DNA from: Mycobacterium genavense ATCC 51234 | GTDB taxonomy: Bacteria; Actinomycetota; Actinomycetes; Mycobacteriales; Mycobacteriaceae | NCBI RefSeq assembly: GCF_000526915.1 | Contig: NZ_JAGZ01000001.1 | Location: 806,001 to 870,000 of the forward strand | Reading direction: 5' to 3' | Length of the DNA: 64,000 nucleotides | In this document: positions 28,633 through 39,608 of the stretch, one piece after another | Position numbering within the stretch: the first letter of the stretch is position 1 | How the letters are laid out: every line of letters starts with the position of its first letter | The notes under the pieces: model-generated | Told to the model about the DNA's origin: nothing | Seen by the model: the letters and a program-made list of their open reading frames with translations, nothing else | Databases searched by the model: none | Translations under genes and position numbers: made by a program

Positions 28633-30135
28633 GTGACTTCGACGGTGGCCCGTGACGTTTCGGGCGCGCGTACCTACCAGGTGCGCACCTACGGCTGCCA
28701 GATGAACGTCCATGACTCCGAGCGGTTGGCGGGTCTGCTCGAGGCGGCGGGCTACCGGCGCGCCGACGAGGGCACCGACGCGGACGTGGTCGTCTTCAAC
28801 ACCTGCGCGGTGCGCGAAAACGCCGACAACAAGCTGTACGGCAACATCAGCCACCTGGCCCCGCGCAAGCGCGACAACCCGGAATTCCAGATCGCGGTCG
28901 GCGGGTGCCTGGCCCAGAAAGACCGAGACTCGTTGCTGCGCAAGGCGCCCTGGGTCGACGTCGTGTTCGGCACCCACAACATCGGATCGCTGCCCACACT
29001 GCTGGAGCGGGCCCGGCACAACAAGGCTGCCCAGGTGGAGATTGTCGAGGCGCTGCAGGAATTTCCGTCGTCGCTGCCGAGTGCTCGCGAATCTGCTTAT
29101 GCCGCTTGGGTTTCCATCTCCGTCGGCTGCAACAACAGCTGTACGTTCTGCATTGTCCCCTCGCTGCGGGGCAAGGAGGTCGACCGCAGCCCGGCCGACA
29201 TCCTGGCCGAGGTGCGCTCGCTGGTGGCCGACGGCGTGCTGGAAGTCACGCTGCTGGGGCAGAACGTCAACGCCTACGGCGTCTCGTTCGCCGACCCGGC
29301 GTTGCCCCGCAACCGCGGCGCCTTCGCCGAGCTGCTGCGGGCCTGCGGTGACATCGACGGGCTGGAACGCGTGCGGTTCACCTCGCCGCATCCCGCGGAG
29401 TTCACCGACGACGTCATCGAGGCCATGGCGCAGACGCCCAACGTCTGCCCGGCCCTGCACATGCCGCTGCAGTCTGGGTCGGACCGGATGCTGCGGGCGA
29501 TGCGGCGCTCGTACCGTGCCGAGCGCTACCTCGGCATCATCGACCGGGTGCGGGCGGCGATGCCGCATGCGGCCATCACCACCGACCTCATCGTCGGATT
29601 TCCCGGCGAGACCGAAGAGGACTTCGCGGCCACCCTGGACGTGGTACGCCAGGCCCGGTTCGCCGCGGCCTTCACCTTCCAGTATTCCAAACGGCCCGGC
29701 ACCCCGGCCGCTGAGCTCGACGGACAACTTCCGAAAGACGTTGTGCAGGAACGCTATATGCGCCTGATCGCACTGCAGGAGCAGATCTCGCTGGAGGGTA
29801 ACCGCAAACTCATCGGTCAGACCGTCGAATTGCTGGTCGCCACCGGCGAAGGCCGCAAGGACGCTCGCACCGCCCGCATGACCGGGCGCGGCCGCGACGG
29901 GCGGCTGGTGCACTTCACCGCCGACACCGCGGTGCGGCCCGGAGACATCATCACCACCACGGTGACCGAGGCTGCGCCGCACCACCTGATCGCCGACGCC
30001 GGCATCCTGACCCACCGCCGTACCCGAGCCGGTGACGCGCACGCCGCCGGAACCCGCCCGCGCGGTATCGGTTTGGGCATGCCCGGCATCGGTCCGGCCA
30101 CTCGTACCGTCGACACCCAGGGATGTGCCCGATGA
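28633..30135 (+). CDS. miaB: tRNA-2-methylthio-N6-dimethylallyladenosine synthase MiaB
   Basis: 500 residues. A radical-SAM methylthiotransferase that modifies A37 of tRNAs after MiaA (also in this window). N-terminal UPF0004 cysteines Cys22, Cys58 and Cys92 bind one cluster; the radical-SAM motif CNNSCTFC (Cys166, Cys170, Cys173) binds the other. The TRAM domain spans about 375-450 ([21 protein letters not shown], then [12 protein letters not shown]). GTG 28633 start. The C-terminal 35 residues are disordered. Overlaps the next gene by an ATGA. Confidence 0.95.
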   Translation: MTSTVARDVSGARTYQVRTYGCQMNVHDSERLAGLLEAAGYRRADEGTDADVVVFNTCAVRENADNKLYGNISHLAPRKRDNPEFQIAVGGCLAQKDRDSLLRKAPWVDVVFGTHNIGSLPTLLERARHNKAAQVEIVEALQEFPSSLPSARESAYAAWVSISVGCNNSCTFCIVPSLRGKEVDRSPADILAEVRSLVADGVLEVTLLGQNVNAYGVSFADPALPRNRGAFAELLRACGDIDGLERVRFTSPHPAEFTDDVIEAMAQTPNVCPALHMPLQSGSDRMLRAMRRSYRAERYLGIIDRVRAAMPHAAITTDLIVGFPGETEEDFAATLDVVRQARFAAAFTFQYSKRPGTPAAELDGQLPKDVVQERYMRLIALQEQISLEGNRKLIGQTVELLVATGEGRKDARTARMTGRGRDGRLVHFTADTAVRPGDIITTTVTEAAPHHLIADAGILTHRRTRAGDAHAAGTRPRGIGLGMPGIGPATRTVDTQGCAR

Positions 30136-30746
30136 CCAAAGAACACACCGACATTGACGCCCTGCGTGCCGAGAGCGAGGCCGCGGAACGCCGTGTCGCA
30201 CGCGAAATCGACCCCGGACCAAGGGGATTCGTCGTCGCCATCCTGGTGTTCCTGCTGCTGGGATCGTTCATCTTGCCGCACACCGGCCAGGTTCGGGGCT
30301 GGGATGTGCTGTTCAGCAGCCACGGCGCTGGTGCGGCCGCACTGTCGTTGCCGTCCAAGGTATTTGCTTGGCTGACACTGGTTTTCGGTGTCGGGTTCTC
30401 CATGCTGGCACTGCTGACCCGTCGCTGGACGCTGGCGTGGATCGCGCTGGCCGGCTCGTCGATGGCCGGCGCGACCGGACTCTTGGCGGTGTGGTCACGC
30501 CAGACCGCGACCGCCGGTCATCCCGGCCCCGGCATCGGGCTGTGGGTGGCATGGATCCTGGTGGTCCTGTTGACCTTCCACTGGGCCCGGGTGGTGTGGT
30601 CGCGCACCGTCGTGCAACTCGCGGCCGAAGAGCAGCGGCGACGGTTCAGCGCCGAGCAACAGTCCCAGACGCTGCTGCAGAGCCTGGGCGATCGGGACGA
30701 CAGCCCCGACGCCGAGACGCCGCCGGACCAGCCCTCCGGCCGCTAG
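30132..30746 (+). CDS. Four-helix membrane protein (Rv2732c-like)
   Basis: 204 residues from ATG 30132, overlapping miaB's stop; a GTG nine bases earlier is possible. The Rv2732c family has an acidic N-terminus ([21 protein letters not shown]), four membrane helices ([70 protein letters not shown]), and a C-terminal coiled coil [24 protein letters not shown]. Function unknown. Its 3' end overlaps that of the DUF349 gene by 4 bases. Confidence 0.8.
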   Translation: MTKEHTDIDALRAESEAAERRVAREIDPGPRGFVVAILVFLLLGSFILPHTGQVRGWDVLFSSHGAGAAALSLPSKVFAWLTLVFGVGFSMLALLTRRWTLAWIALAGSSMAGATGLLAVWSRQTATAGHPGPGIGLWVAWILVVLLTFHWARVVWSRTVVQLAAEEQRRRFSAEQQSQTLLQSLGDRDDSPDAETPPDQPSGR

Positions 30747-32077
30747 GACCGGCGGGTCAGCGCGTCGGCGGCGGCCTGGGCCCACTGCCGCCATTGTTCG
30801 GCGTTGGCTTGTGCCTCCTCGGCTTCCTTGGTCCGGCCGGACGCGGCGGCCTTGCGCGCCTGCTGCTCGTAATGCTCGGCGCGGGAGGCGAATTGCTCCG
30901 CGCGCGCCTGCGCTTCGGGGTCGGTCCAATTCGCTTCCCCGGCGTCGCGCACCTTCTTCTCGACGGCGCGCAGCCGCCGCTCCAGGTCGGCCGAGCGCTC
31001 CCGGGGGACCTTGCCGATCGCGTCCCACTTGTCGGCGATCGTCCGCAGCGCCGCCCGGGCGGCTTCGGGGTTGCCGGTGTCGATCTTCTCGGCCTCGGCC
31101 AGCAGCGCCTCCTTGGCGGCGGCGTTGGCCCGGAACTCCTGATCCTTCTCCGCGCTGACGGCGTTGCGCGCGGTGAAGAAGGCGTCCTGGGCGGCCTTGA
31201 AGCGCTTCCACAGCGCGTTGTCGACCTCCCGGCTGGCCCGCCCCGCGGATTTCCATTCGGTCAGCAGCTTGCGGAATTCGGCACTCGTGGCGGCCCAATC
31301 CGTCGAATCGGACAACTCCTCGGCGCGCTCGCACAGCCGCTCCTTGGCCTGCCGCACGCCCGCGCGCTCGCGGTCCAGCTCCGCGAAGTGGGAACCCCGC
31401 CGCCGGTTGAACGCTTCGCGCGCCGCGGAATAGCGCTTCCACAGCGCGTCGTCGACCTTGCGATCCAGGCCGGTGATCGTCTTCCACTCGTCGAGAATTT
31501 CGCGCATCCGGTCCCCGGCGACCTTCCAGTGCGTGGAGTTGGCGGCCAGATCCTCGGCCTCCGCGGCCAGCGCCTCCTTGCGTGCGGTCTGCGCGGCCCG
31601 ATGCTCGTCGCGGCGGGACCGGTCGGCGGCGACGGCGGCCTCGGCGAGCTCCACCAGGGTGGTCAACCGGCCGGCGAGCGCGTCGACGTCGCCCAGCACG
31701 CACGCCGTCGGCAGGCTCTCGGCCAGGGCGGCGGCGTTGGCCTTAATCTTGCGCGCATCGCCGCTCCCGGAGGCCAGCCGTTCCTCCATCAGGGTGACCT
31801 CGGTGCTCAGGTCCTCGAATCGGCGGCCGAAGTGGGCGAAAGCCGCCTCCCGGTCACCGGCCTGCCAGGAGCCGATGATGCGTTCGCCGGCCGAGCTGAC
31901 CAGCCACACCGTCCCGTCGTCGTCGACGCGTCCGTACTGGTGCGGATTACTGGTCGGGGGCAACACCACCGGGTGGGCGCTGTGCCGCGGCGCCGGCCCC
32001 GGGCGAGGGCCCGGTCGCGGACCGGGACGTGGTGCCGGCTTGGGTGCGTCGCTGGAGCGGGGCTCGTCGTCGGTCAT
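30743..32077 (-). CDS. DUF349 coiled-coil protein (Rv2731-like)
   Basis: 444 residues from ATG 32077. The N-terminus is Pro/Arg-rich ([17 protein letters not shown]), then a domain with [18 protein letters not shown], then four or five DUF349 repeats, each with a W-K/R signature ([59 protein letters not shown]). DUF349 proteins are long helical rods; some interact with RNA helicases or ribosomes, but the mycobacterial role is unknown. The very long open frame upstream to 32647 has no similarity and is ignored. Confidence 0.85.
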   Translation of the reverse strand: MTDDEPRSSDAPKPAPRPGPRPGPRPGPAPRHSAHPVVLPPTSNPHQYGRVDDDGTVWLVSSAGERIIGSWQAGDREAAFAHFGRRFEDLSTEVTLMEERLASGSGDARKIKANAAALAESLPTACVLGDVDALAGRLTTLVELAEAAVAADRSRRDEHRAAQTARKEALAAEAEDLAANSTHWKVAGDRMREILDEWKTITGLDRKVDDALWKRYSAAREAFNRRRGSHFAELDRERAGVRQAKERLCERAEELSDSTDWAATSAEFRKLLTEWKSAGRASREVDNALWKRFKAAQDAFFTARNAVSAEKDQEFRANAAAKEALLAEAEKIDTGNPEAARAALRTIADKWDAIGKVPRERSADLERRLRAVEKKVRDAGEANWTDPEAQARAEQFASRAEHYEQQARKAAASGRTKEAEEAQANAEQWRQWAQAAADALTRRS

Positions 32078-32835
32078 GCGCTCGTCACCATTTTCTACAC
32101 CCTTTCGCGCTCGCTTTCCCGCGCACCTGCCGCTCGTAGCGGCACCTCTACGGTCGGGAGACCTGCTGTGTCTAACGGCTGCTCCGTCACCGATTCCACC
32201 AGTATTCAAGCAGCTTGGCGGGCTGTGCGCCGCAACCTGATTGTCGCCGGGTGCGGCTGCCCCGTGAAACATCGGCATCTTCACTCGTGAATCGCCCTCG
32301 ACTCCGCGGAGAAACCGCACCTGGACGGGCGCGCTGCTCGCGTCGAGTTGCGCGCCGTGCGTGCCAGCAGCAAACGCGTCGAGGCCACGCGGTCCCGGGT
32401 AACGGTTCGATTCCACCGTTGCCGGACCCGTAGGGCGACCACCCCGCGCCCGGTAGGGTGTAGTGACAATTGGTGTTGTTGGTACATGTGGGGCTGGAGG
32501 GGACGCGTCATGATAGCGAGGGTGGGGTGGCTGCGGAGGTCCGTGCACGACTGCCGGGATCGTCGTCGGTGAGTAAGCCGGGGCGCCCGCGGGCCGTCCG
32601 CCTATGACACCATGGGGGCGGGGTTCTTCGGTCCTATTGGGCGTCACCAGCCGGCCACAGTCTTGCCACAGGCTCTACATAGGTTCGTGAACTAGGTATT
32701 GCGCAGGACCGTTTTTTCATCAAGTGGCACGGGCGATTTCAGTCCGACACCAATGGAGACGGATCCGAAACGGGTAGTGCATACCCGCCGCAGATGGCGG
32801 CCCAGGTGGCCGCACGCCGGGGGAGGAGGTCGCAG
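32078..32835. other. 758-base intergenic region, no clear gene
   Basis: Lies between the divergent DUF349 and DMT-type genes. No frame shows convincing codon bias or similarity. Two things stand out: a 20-codon ORF on the plus strand (ATG 32510, [11 protein letters not shown]) behind a GGCTGGAGGGG site, and an AT-richer stretch at 32640-32760 likely to hold the promoter of the downstream gene, which has a strong GGGAGGAGG ribosome site at 32821. An untranslated leader or small RNA cannot be excluded. Confidence 0.5.
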
Positions 32836-33774
32836 ATGGAGAAGGCAGATGCCGCGGTTTTTCTCGCCCTGCTCGCCGCGTTTGCATCGGCACTGGGGAA
32901 TGTCGTCCGTCAGCGTTCGGCGCAGGAGATCACCGACAAACCGGTAGGCCACCTCGAGCTCTTCCGGATGTCGGTGCGCGATTCGAAATGGTGGTTGGGG
33001 GCCGGCGGCGCCGTCGCCAATTACGCCCTGCAGGCCGCCGCGCTGACGCTGGGCTCCGTGATGCTGGTGACGTCGTTGCAGGTGACGGCCCTGCTCTTTG
33101 CGCTGCCGATCTACGCGCGCATGACGCGGCGCTCGGTCACCCGCTGGGAATGGACCTGGGCGCTGCTGCTGGCCGCCGCGCTGGCCGTGGTGGTCGTCAT
33201 CGGCGATCCGGATCCCGGGGCCTCGCGCGGTTCGCTGGAAACCTGGCTGGTGGTGGCCCTGGTGATGGGCCCGGCGCTGGTGTTCTGCGTGTGGGGCGCC
33301 CGCAAGTGGCCCGGCTCGGTGGCCGCGGTGCTGCTGGCCATCGTCGCCGGTTCGTCGCTGGCGCTGTTCGCGGTGCTGACCAAGGCCGTGGTGGTGATCG
33401 TCGGGGGCGGCGTCGGTGCGTGGTTGACCGCGCCCGAGTTCTACGCGTGGATCGCCGCCGCGCTGGCCGGCATGATCTTCCAGCAGTCCTCATTCCACGC
33501 GGGTTCGCTGACGGCCTCGCTGCCGACCTCCGTGGTGGCCAAGCCGGTGGTCGGCTCGATCCTGGGCATGGCCGTGCTGGGGGAGTACCTGGATTGCGAC
33601 GGGACCGCCAAGATCGTGCTCGCCGTCGGGGTCGTGGTGGTGGTCGTCGCGACCGTGGCCCTGGCCCGCGGTGAGGCCGCGACCATGTCGAGCAGTCTCG
33701 CGGAGAAGCTGGCGAAAAAAGCGTTGCGCCGCTCCACCGAAGTCCGGCTCGCCGAGGCCGAGTGCAGCAGCTGA
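32836..33774 (+). CDS. DMT/EamA-like membrane transporter (Rv2729c-like)
   Basis: 312 residues, nine or ten membrane helices, starting AAVFLALLAAFASALGNVVRQRSA. Internal features such as ALQAAALTLGSVMLVTSLQV and SLPTSVVAKPVVGSILGMAVLGEYL match the two-fold EamA repeat of the drug/metabolite transporter superfamily. Ends with a basic cytoplasmic tail (SLAEKLAKKALRRSTEV). ATG 32836 follows GGGAGGAGG with 6-base spacing, clearly deciding the start. Substrate unknown. Starts the run of genes through miaA and dapF. Confidence 0.8.
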   Translation: MEKADAAVFLALLAAFASALGNVVRQRSAQEITDKPVGHLELFRMSVRDSKWWLGAGGAVANYALQAAALTLGSVMLVTSLQVTALLFALPIYARMTRRSVTRWEWTWALLLAAALAVVVVIGDPDPGASRGSLETWLVVALVMGPALVFCVWGARKWPGSVAAVLLAIVAGSSLALFAVLTKAVVVIVGGGVGAWLTAPEFYAWIAAALAGMIFQQSSFHAGSLTASLPTSVVAKPVVGSILGMAVLGEYLDCDGTAKIVLAVGVVVVVVATVALARGEAATMSSSLAEKLAKKALRRSTEVRLAEAECSS

Positions 33775-33803
33775 CCCTGGTGGCCCTCGATTAGTTTGAT
33801 GTC

Positions 33804-34496
33804 GTGCTGAGCGCCATCGCGATCGTTCCGTCCACCCCGCTGCTGGTGCCAGAGCTCTCCGGGGCCGCGGCCGCCGAGGTGGCCGAGCTGACCACGGCAG
33901 TGCTGGCGGCGGCGGCGCTGCTGCCGCCGCGGTGGGTCGCGATCGGAACTGGCGGCGTCGACGAAGTCCTGGGCCACAACGAGATCGGCAGCTTCGCGGG
34001 CTACGGCGCCGACGTGCGGGTCGGACTCTCGCCGGCCGCCGAGCCGGGCCAACAGCCGGCCGAGTTCCCGCTCTGCGCGCTGATCGCCGGCTGGGTGCGC
34101 GGCCGGGCCCGGCCCGAGGCCGACGCGCAGGTTCGCGTCTACCGCGGCGACCACGACGTCGACGCCGCGCTGGAACTGGGCCGGCAGCTGCGCGCCGAGC
34201 TCGACGGCGCGCCCGAACCGGTGGGTGTGCTGATCGTCGCCGACGGCGCCAACAGCCTGACCGATGCAGCCCCCGGCGGCTACGACCCCGGGAGTCCCGC
34301 CGCACAGCGGGCCCTCGACGACGCCCTGGCCAATTGCGAGATCGGCGCGCTGCGCACGCTGCCGGAGCAAATCCTCGGGCGGGTCGCGTTCGGAGTGCTG
34401 GCCGGGCTGACCGAGCCGGGACCGCGTTCGGCCAAGGAGCTGTACCGGGGAGCGCCCTACGGCGTGGGCTACTTCGCCGGGGCCTGGCAGCCATGA
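33804..34496 (+). CDS. LigB-like extradiol dioxygenase family protein (Rv2728c-like)
   Basis: 230 residues. Resembles class III ring-cleaving dioxygenases ([17 protein letters not shown] at the start, [18 protein letters not shown] and [24 protein letters not shown]), but the usual metal-binding histidines are not obvious, so activity is uncertain. GTG 33804 start. It overlaps miaA by ATGA, as Rv2728c does. Likely in one transcript with miaA and dapF. Confidence 0.75.
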   Translation: MLSAIAIVPSTPLLVPELSGAAAAEVAELTTAVLAAAALLPPRWVAIGTGGVDEVLGHNEIGSFAGYGADVRVGLSPAAEPGQQPAEFPLCALIAGWVRGRARPEADAQVRVYRGDHDVDAALELGRQLRAELDGAPEPVGVLIVADGANSLTDAAPGGYDPGSPAAQRALDDALANCEIGALRTLPEQILGRVAFGVLAGLTEPGPRSAKELYRGAPYGVGYFAGAWQP

Positions 34497-35434
34497 GACC
34501 GCTGGCGATCATCGGCCCCACCGGGACCGGCAAGTCGCACCTGGCCCTCGACGTCGTCGAGCAACTCGGTGGCGAGGTGGACGCGGAGATCGTCAACGCC
34601 GACGCCATGCAGTTCTACCGCGGCATGGACATCGGGACCGCCAAGCTGCCCGTCGACGAGCGCCGCGGCATCCCGCACCACCAGCTCGACGTCCTCAACG
34701 TCACCCAGACCGCGACCGTGGCCCGCTATCAGCGAGCCGCCGCCGCCGACATCGAGGCGATCGCCGCACGCGGCGCGGTGTCGGTCATCGTCGGCGGCTC
34801 GATGCTCTACGTCCAGTCGCTGCTGGACGACTGGACTTTTCCCGCGACCGATCCCGCGGTGCGGGCCCGCTGGGAGCAGCGGTTGGCGGAGGTCGGGGTC
34901 GGCGTGCTGCACGCCGAGCTGGCCCGCCGCGACCCGGCGGCCGCCGCGGCGATCCCGCCCACCGACGGCCGCCGCACGGTGCGCGCGCTCGAGGTCGTCG
35001 AGCTCACCGGTCAGCCGTTCGCCGCGTCCGCGCCCCGCATCGGTGCACCGCGCTGGGACACCGCCATCGTCGGATTGGATTGTGACACAACCATTCTCGA
35101 CGAGAGGTTGGCCCGCCGCACCGAGGACATGTTCGCCCGCGGACTGATAGACGAGGTGCGCGGGCTGCTGCGCGAAGGCCTGCGCGACGGTGTCACCGCG
35201 TCGCGCGCGCTCGGCTACGCGCAGGTGCTCGCCGCGCTGGACGCCGACGATCCCGCCGCCTTGCGCGACGCGCAGGAGCTGACGTTCATCGGCACCCGGC
35301 GCTATGTACGGCGGCAACGGTCGTGGTTTCGCCGCGATCACCGGGTGCACTGGGTCGACGTGGGCGCCGCGACCGAATCCGAGCGCGCCCGCACCGTCGC
35401 GGACACCCTGCGGGCGTGGCGGCACGTACCCTGA
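34493..35434 (+). CDS. miaA: tRNA dimethylallyltransferase MiaA
   Basis: 313 residues. Transfers dimethylallyl to A37 of UNN-reading tRNAs; MiaB then adds methylthio. P-loop [13 protein letters not shown] at residues 8-20, [21 protein letters not shown], the conserved [30 protein letters not shown], and the C-terminal [22 protein letters not shown] 34493 overlaps the upstream stop. dapF starts 15 bases on. Confidence 0.96.
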   Translation: MRPLAIIGPTGTGKSHLALDVVEQLGGEVDAEIVNADAMQFYRGMDIGTAKLPVDERRGIPHHQLDVLNVTQTATVARYQRAAAADIEAIAARGAVSVIVGGSMLYVQSLLDDWTFPATDPAVRARWEQRLAEVGVGVLHAELARRDPAAAAAIPPTDGRRTVRALEVVELTGQPFAASAPRIGAPRWDTAIVGLDCDTTILDERLARRTEDMFARGLIDEVRGLLREGLRDGVTASRALGYAQVLAALDADDPAALRDAQELTFIGTRRYVRRQRSWFRRDHRVHWVDVGAATESERARTVADTLRAWRHVP

Positions 35435-35449
35435 ACAGGTGATCCGCCG

Positions 35450-36316
35450 ATGATCTTCGCCAAGGGCCACGGCACCCAGAACGACTTCCTGTTGCTGCCC
35501 GACCTCGACGCCGAGCTGCCGCTCACGGCGGCGCGGGTGGCCGCGCTGTGCGACCGGCGCCGCGGGCTGGGTGCCGACGGCGTGCTGCGGATCACCACCG
35601 CGGGTGCCGCTCTGCAGGCCGGTGTCGTCGAGCGGCTGCCCGACGGCGTGGACGCCGGCGACTGGTACATGGACTACCGCAACGCCGACGGGTCGACCGC
35701 GCAGATGTGCGGCAACGGGGTGCGGGTGTTCGCGCACTACCTGCGTGCCAGCGGCCTGGAGGCCCGCGACGAGTTCGTCGTCGGATCGCTGGCGGGGCCG
35801 CGGATGGTCACCCTGCACCAAGCCGACGCCACCACCGCCGACGTCACCGTCGACATGGGCAAGGCCAACCGGCTGGGAACCGGGGAGGCCGTCGTCGGCG
35901 GCCGCAGATTCGACGGGCTGGCGATCGACGTCGGCAATCCGCACCTGGCGTGCGTCGGCCCGCGGCTGACCGGCGACGAACTCGCCGCGCTGGATGTCGC
36001 CGCGCCCGTGCAGTTCGACCGGGCGCAGTTCCCGGACGGGGTCAACGTCGAAGTGCTCACCGCGGCCGCCGGGGGCGTGGTGCAGATGCGGGTGCACGAG
36101 CGCGGGGTCGGCGAAACCCGTTCGTGCGGAACCGGAACGGTCGCGGCGGTGGTGGCCGCGCTCGCCGACACCGGGTCCGACACCGGCACGCTGACCGTGC
36201 GCGTGCCCGGCGGCGACGTCGTCGTCACCGTCACCGACGCCACCAGTTACCTGCGCGGGCCGTCGATGCTGCTGGCCCGCGGCCTAGTGAGCGAGGACTG
36301 GTGGCACGCCCAATAA
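35450..36316 (+). CDS. dapF: Diaminopimelate epimerase DapF
   Basis: 288 residues. Converts LL- to meso-diaminopimelate for lysine and peptidoglycan. The two catalytic cysteines are in [13 protein letters not shown] and [24 protein letters not shown] at the N-terminus and [14 protein letters not shown] loop [13 protein letters not shown] are present. ATG 35450 is 15 bases after miaA. Intact. Confidence 0.96.
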   Translation: MIFAKGHGTQNDFLLLPDLDAELPLTAARVAALCDRRRGLGADGVLRITTAGAALQAGVVERLPDGVDAGDWYMDYRNADGSTAQMCGNGVRVFAHYLRASGLEARDEFVVGSLAGPRMVTLHQADATTADVTVDMGKANRLGTGEAVVGGRRFDGLAIDVGNPHLACVGPRLTGDELAALDVAAPVQFDRAQFPDGVNVEVLTAAAGGVVQMRVHERGVGETRSCGTGTVAAVVAALADTGSDTGTLTVRVPGGDVVVTVTDATSYLRGPSMLLARGLVSEDWWHAQ

Positions 36317-36389
36317 TCACGCCAATAATTCGGATGCACGTCACAAATTTGGCGTGCACTATTGCTACGTGCACTATTGCTAATTGCCC

Positions 36390-37829
36390 ATGACACATCC
36401 CGAAACCCCGTTCCACGAGCAGCCGGCCGACCCGCTGGCGTCCGAGCCCAGCGTCGGCGAACTCGCTCTCGAAGACCGATCGGCACTGCGCCGCGTCGCC
36501 GGACTGTCGACCGAACTCGCCGACATCTCCGAGGTCGAGTACCGACAGCTGCGGCTGGAGCGCGTGGTGTTGGTGGGAGTGTGGACCGAGGGCAGCGCCG
36601 CCGACAACCGGGCCAGCCTGGCCGAGCTGGCCGCCCTGGTCGAAACCGCCGGCTCGCAGGTGCTCGAGGGGCTCATCCAGCGCCGCGACAAACCCGACCC
36701 GTCGACATACATCGGCTCGGGCAAGGCCCAGGAATTGCGGGAAGTGGTCGTGGCCACCGGCGCCGACACCGTCACCTGCGACGGCGAACTGTCCCCGGCC
36801 CAGCTGACCGCGCTGGAAAAGGCCGTCAAGGTCAAGGTCATCGACCGCACCGCACTGATCCTCGACATCTTCGCCCAGCACGCCACCAGCCGCGAGGGCA
36901 AGGCGCAGGTGTTGCTGGCCCAGATGGAATACATGCTGCCGCGGCTGCGCGGCTGGGGTGAGTCGATGTCCCGGCAGGCCGGTGGTCGCGCCGGCGGCAG
37001 CGGCGGCGGCGTGGGCCTGCGTGGTCCCGGTGAGACCAAGATCGAGACCGATCGGCGCCGCATCCGCGAGCGGATGTCCAAGCTGCGCCGCGAGATCAAG
37101 GACATGAAGCAGGCCCGCGACACCCAGCGCAGCCGCCGCCTGCACAGCGATGTGCCGTCGCTTGCGATCGTCGGCTACACCAACGCCGGCAAGTCCAGTC
37201 TGCTCAACGCGCTCACCGGGGCCGGGGTGCTGGTGCAGGACGCGCTGTTCGCCACCCTGGAGCCCACCACCCGGCGCGCCGCATTCGAGGACGGCCGGCC
37301 ACTCGTGCTGACCGACACGGTCGGCTTCGTGCGGCACCTGCCCACCCAGCTGGTCGAGGCGTTCCGCTCGACGCTGGAGGAGGTCGTTGACGCCGACCTG
37401 CTGCTGCACGTCGTGGACGGCTCCGACGTCAACCCGTTCGCCCAGATCAATGCGGTGCGTCAGGTGATCTCGGAGGTGATCTCCGATCACAACGGCCAGC
37501 CGCCGCCGGAGCTGCTGGTGGTGAACAAGATCGACGCGGCCAGCGACCTGATGCTGGCCAAGCTGCGACACGGGCTACCCGACGCGGTGTTCGTCTCCGC
37601 GCACACCGGCGACGGCATCGACGCGTTGCGCCGCCGGATGGCCGAACTGGCCGCGCCCACCGACGCCCCCGTCGACGTGGTGATCCCCTACGACCGCGGC
37701 GACCTGGTGGCCCGCCTGCACTCCGACGGCCGGGTCCAGCAGGCCGAGCACAACCCCGAGGGGACGCGGATCAAGGCCCGGGTCCCGGTGGCGCTGGCCG
37801 CCAGTCTGCGGGAATACGCCGCCGACTAA
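36390..37829 (+). CDS. hflX: GTPase HflX
   Basis: 479 residues. Ribosome-associated GTPase that splits stalled or antibiotic-bound ribosomes. N-terminal HflX domain (residues 40-235) with YIGSGKAQELREVVVATGAD, the helical linker GPGETKIETDRRRIRERM, then the G domain: G1 GYTNAGKSSLLNAL near 262, G3 DTVGFVRHLP, G4 VNKIDAA. In mycobacteria HflX contributes to macrolide-lincosamide tolerance. ATG 36390 is preferred over a TTG two codons earlier. Confidence 0.95.
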   Translation: MTHPETPFHEQPADPLASEPSVGELALEDRSALRRVAGLSTELADISEVEYRQLRLERVVLVGVWTEGSAADNRASLAELAALVETAGSQVLEGLIQRRDKPDPSTYIGSGKAQELREVVVATGADTVTCDGELSPAQLTALEKAVKVKVIDRTALILDIFAQHATSREGKAQVLLAQMEYMLPRLRGWGESMSRQAGGRAGGSGGGVGLRGPGETKIETDRRRIRERMSKLRREIKDMKQARDTQRSRRLHSDVPSLAIVGYTNAGKSSLLNALTGAGVLVQDALFATLEPTTRRAAFEDGRPLVLTDTVGFVRHLPTQLVEAFRSTLEEVVDADLLLHVVDGSDVNPFAQINAVRQVISEVISDHNGQPPPELLVVNKIDAASDLMLAKLRHGLPDAVFVSAHTGDGIDALRRRMAELAAPTDAPVDVVIPYDRGDLVARLHSDGRVQQAEHNPEGTRIKARVPVALAASLREYAAD

Positions 37830-37923
37830 CCACGGCGTCGGGCACGCGACGGGGCCAGCCGCCGACCAACCGTCTGGTTGGTATATCTTGGGCCGCAGAG
37901 TTCCCGGCGGCCGGAGGTTATCC

Positions 37924-39082
37924 ATTGGCAGTGCAGTCAAGTACCAGCGCACACTGTTTGAACCCGAGCACGATCTGTTCCGCGAGTCCTACCGGGCCTT
38001 CCTCGAGCGCCACGTCGCGCCGTACCACGACGAGTGGGAGAAGGCGAAAATCGTCGACCGCGGCGTCTGGCTGGAGGCCGGCAAGCAGGGATTCCTCGGC
38101 ATGGCTGTGCCCGAGGAGTACGGCGGCGGCGGCAACCCCGACTTCCGCTAAAACACGATCATCACCGAGGAAACGACCGCCGGGCGATACAGCGGAATTG
38201 GTTTCGGACTGCACAACGACATCGTCGCGCCGTATTTGCTGGAGCTGGCCAACGAGGAGCAGAAGCAGCGCTGGCTGCCGAAGTTCTGCACCGGGGAAAT
38301 GATCACCGCGATCGCGATGACCGAGCCGGGAACCGGCCGCGATCTGCAGGGCATCAAGACCCGAGCGGTCAAGCACGGCGACCACTATCTGCTCAACGGC
38401 GCAAAGACGTTCATCACCAACGGAATCAACTCCGACCTCGTGATCGTGGTCGCGCAGACCGATCCGGACAAGGGCTCACAGGGCTTTTCGCTGCTGGTCG
38501 TCGAGCGCGGCATGGAAGGCTTTGAGCGGCCGGCATCTGGACGAGATCGGGCTCGACGCGCAGGACACCGCAGAGTTGTCGTTCACCGACGTCAAGGTTC
38601 CCGTCGAAAACCTGCTCGGCGAGGTGGGCAAGGGCTTCATCTACCTGATGCAGAACCTGCCGCAGGAGCGGATCAACATCGCAGTCATGGCGGCCGCGGC
38701 GATGGAGCAGGTGCTCGAGCAGACGCTGCAATACACCAAGGAGCGCAAAGCCTTTGGCAAGCCGATCGGCAGCTTCCAGAACAGCCGCTTCGTGCTGGCC
38801 GAGCTGGCGACCGAGGCCACCGTGGTGCGCATCATGGTCGACGAGTTCGTGCGACTGCACCTGGACAAGAAGCTGACGGCCGAGCAGGCGGCGATGGCCA
38901 AGTGGTACTCCACCGAAAAACAGGTGCACCTGATCGACCGGTGTCTGCAGCTGCACGGCGGCTACGGCTACATGCGCGAATACCCAGTCGCTCGTTCCTA
39001 TCTCGACGCCCGGGTACAGACGATCTACGGCGGCACAACCGAGATCATGAAGGAGATCGTCGGGCACAGTCTCGGGGTCTAG
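37924..39082 (+). pseudogene. fadE20: Acyl-CoA dehydrogenase FadE20, multiply disrupted
   Basis: The reading matches M. tuberculosis FadE20 (about 386 residues) over its whole length but has three lesions. The family start ATG-GGC-AGT reads ATT-GGC-AGT at 37924. Codon 38149-38151 is TAA where a tyrosine is expected (PDFR-Y-NTI). After GFER near 38525 two bases are missing, so the sense moves to another frame and continues GRHLDEIGLDAQDTAELSF to the true end at 39082. The FAD-binding (TAIAMTEPGTG) and catalytic Glu regions (QTIYGGTTEIMKE) are still recognisable. Non-functional by inference; the decay looks recent because the remaining codons are well conserved. Confidence 0.9.
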
Positions 39083-39608
39083 TCCCGTGATCCCAACGCC
39101 CATCGGCTAACGTCGGTGGCGGTGAACCAATCTCGCTGTCGCGCAACAACGAATCGCGGGCAGGCGCGCGACCTCCGCGCGGATGAGGACACGAACCACG
39201 CGCAAGTCGCCGGCTTACGCTGTCATTGCTTGGGTTTACGGCAAAATAGTCGATGCCCATGAATAGCTCCTTTGCTCGAGCGGATCGCCGGCGCCTCGCG
39301 TACGGTCGGCGCATGTCCATCGGGCACCCGGAGCGCGTCGTCGCCCGCTCCCGGCGTGTGCTGAGGCGGGACCGGTCGCGACACGATCGTCGTCCCGCAT
39401 CATTTCGACATCGGAGTGGTCTCCGTTTTCGTAATATTCGCGAATTGCCTTCGTATTTCTCGTTCGCTAGAGCAAAGTTATGCGAGCCCGGCGATAATAC
39501 GAAAGCGGTGGGGTTCGTCACCCGCGTTCGGCGTACCAACCGCTCGCAGTGGCCGCAGGGTACGGGCATGGCCATACATAAGGGCATATCCGTCGGCTGG
39601 GAGGCTTG
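39083..39608. other. 526-base intergenic region with a possible small ORF
   Basis: M. tuberculosis has Rv2723 and Rv2722 in this interval; neither is recognisable here. On the minus strand ATG 39260 follows a strong AAAGGAGCT site and opens a 71-codon frame (MGIDYFAVNPSNDSVSRRL...) to 39045, but after about 20 residues it turns Arg/Pro-rich, so it may be the head of a deleted gene. The part at 39400-39500 is AT-rich for this genome and may hold the promoter of the LGFP-repeat gene. Confidence 0.45.

Noticed and set aside
32078..32647. Upstream extension of the DUF349 gene
   Set aside because: No similarity or ribosome site; the ATG at 32077 gives the family length.
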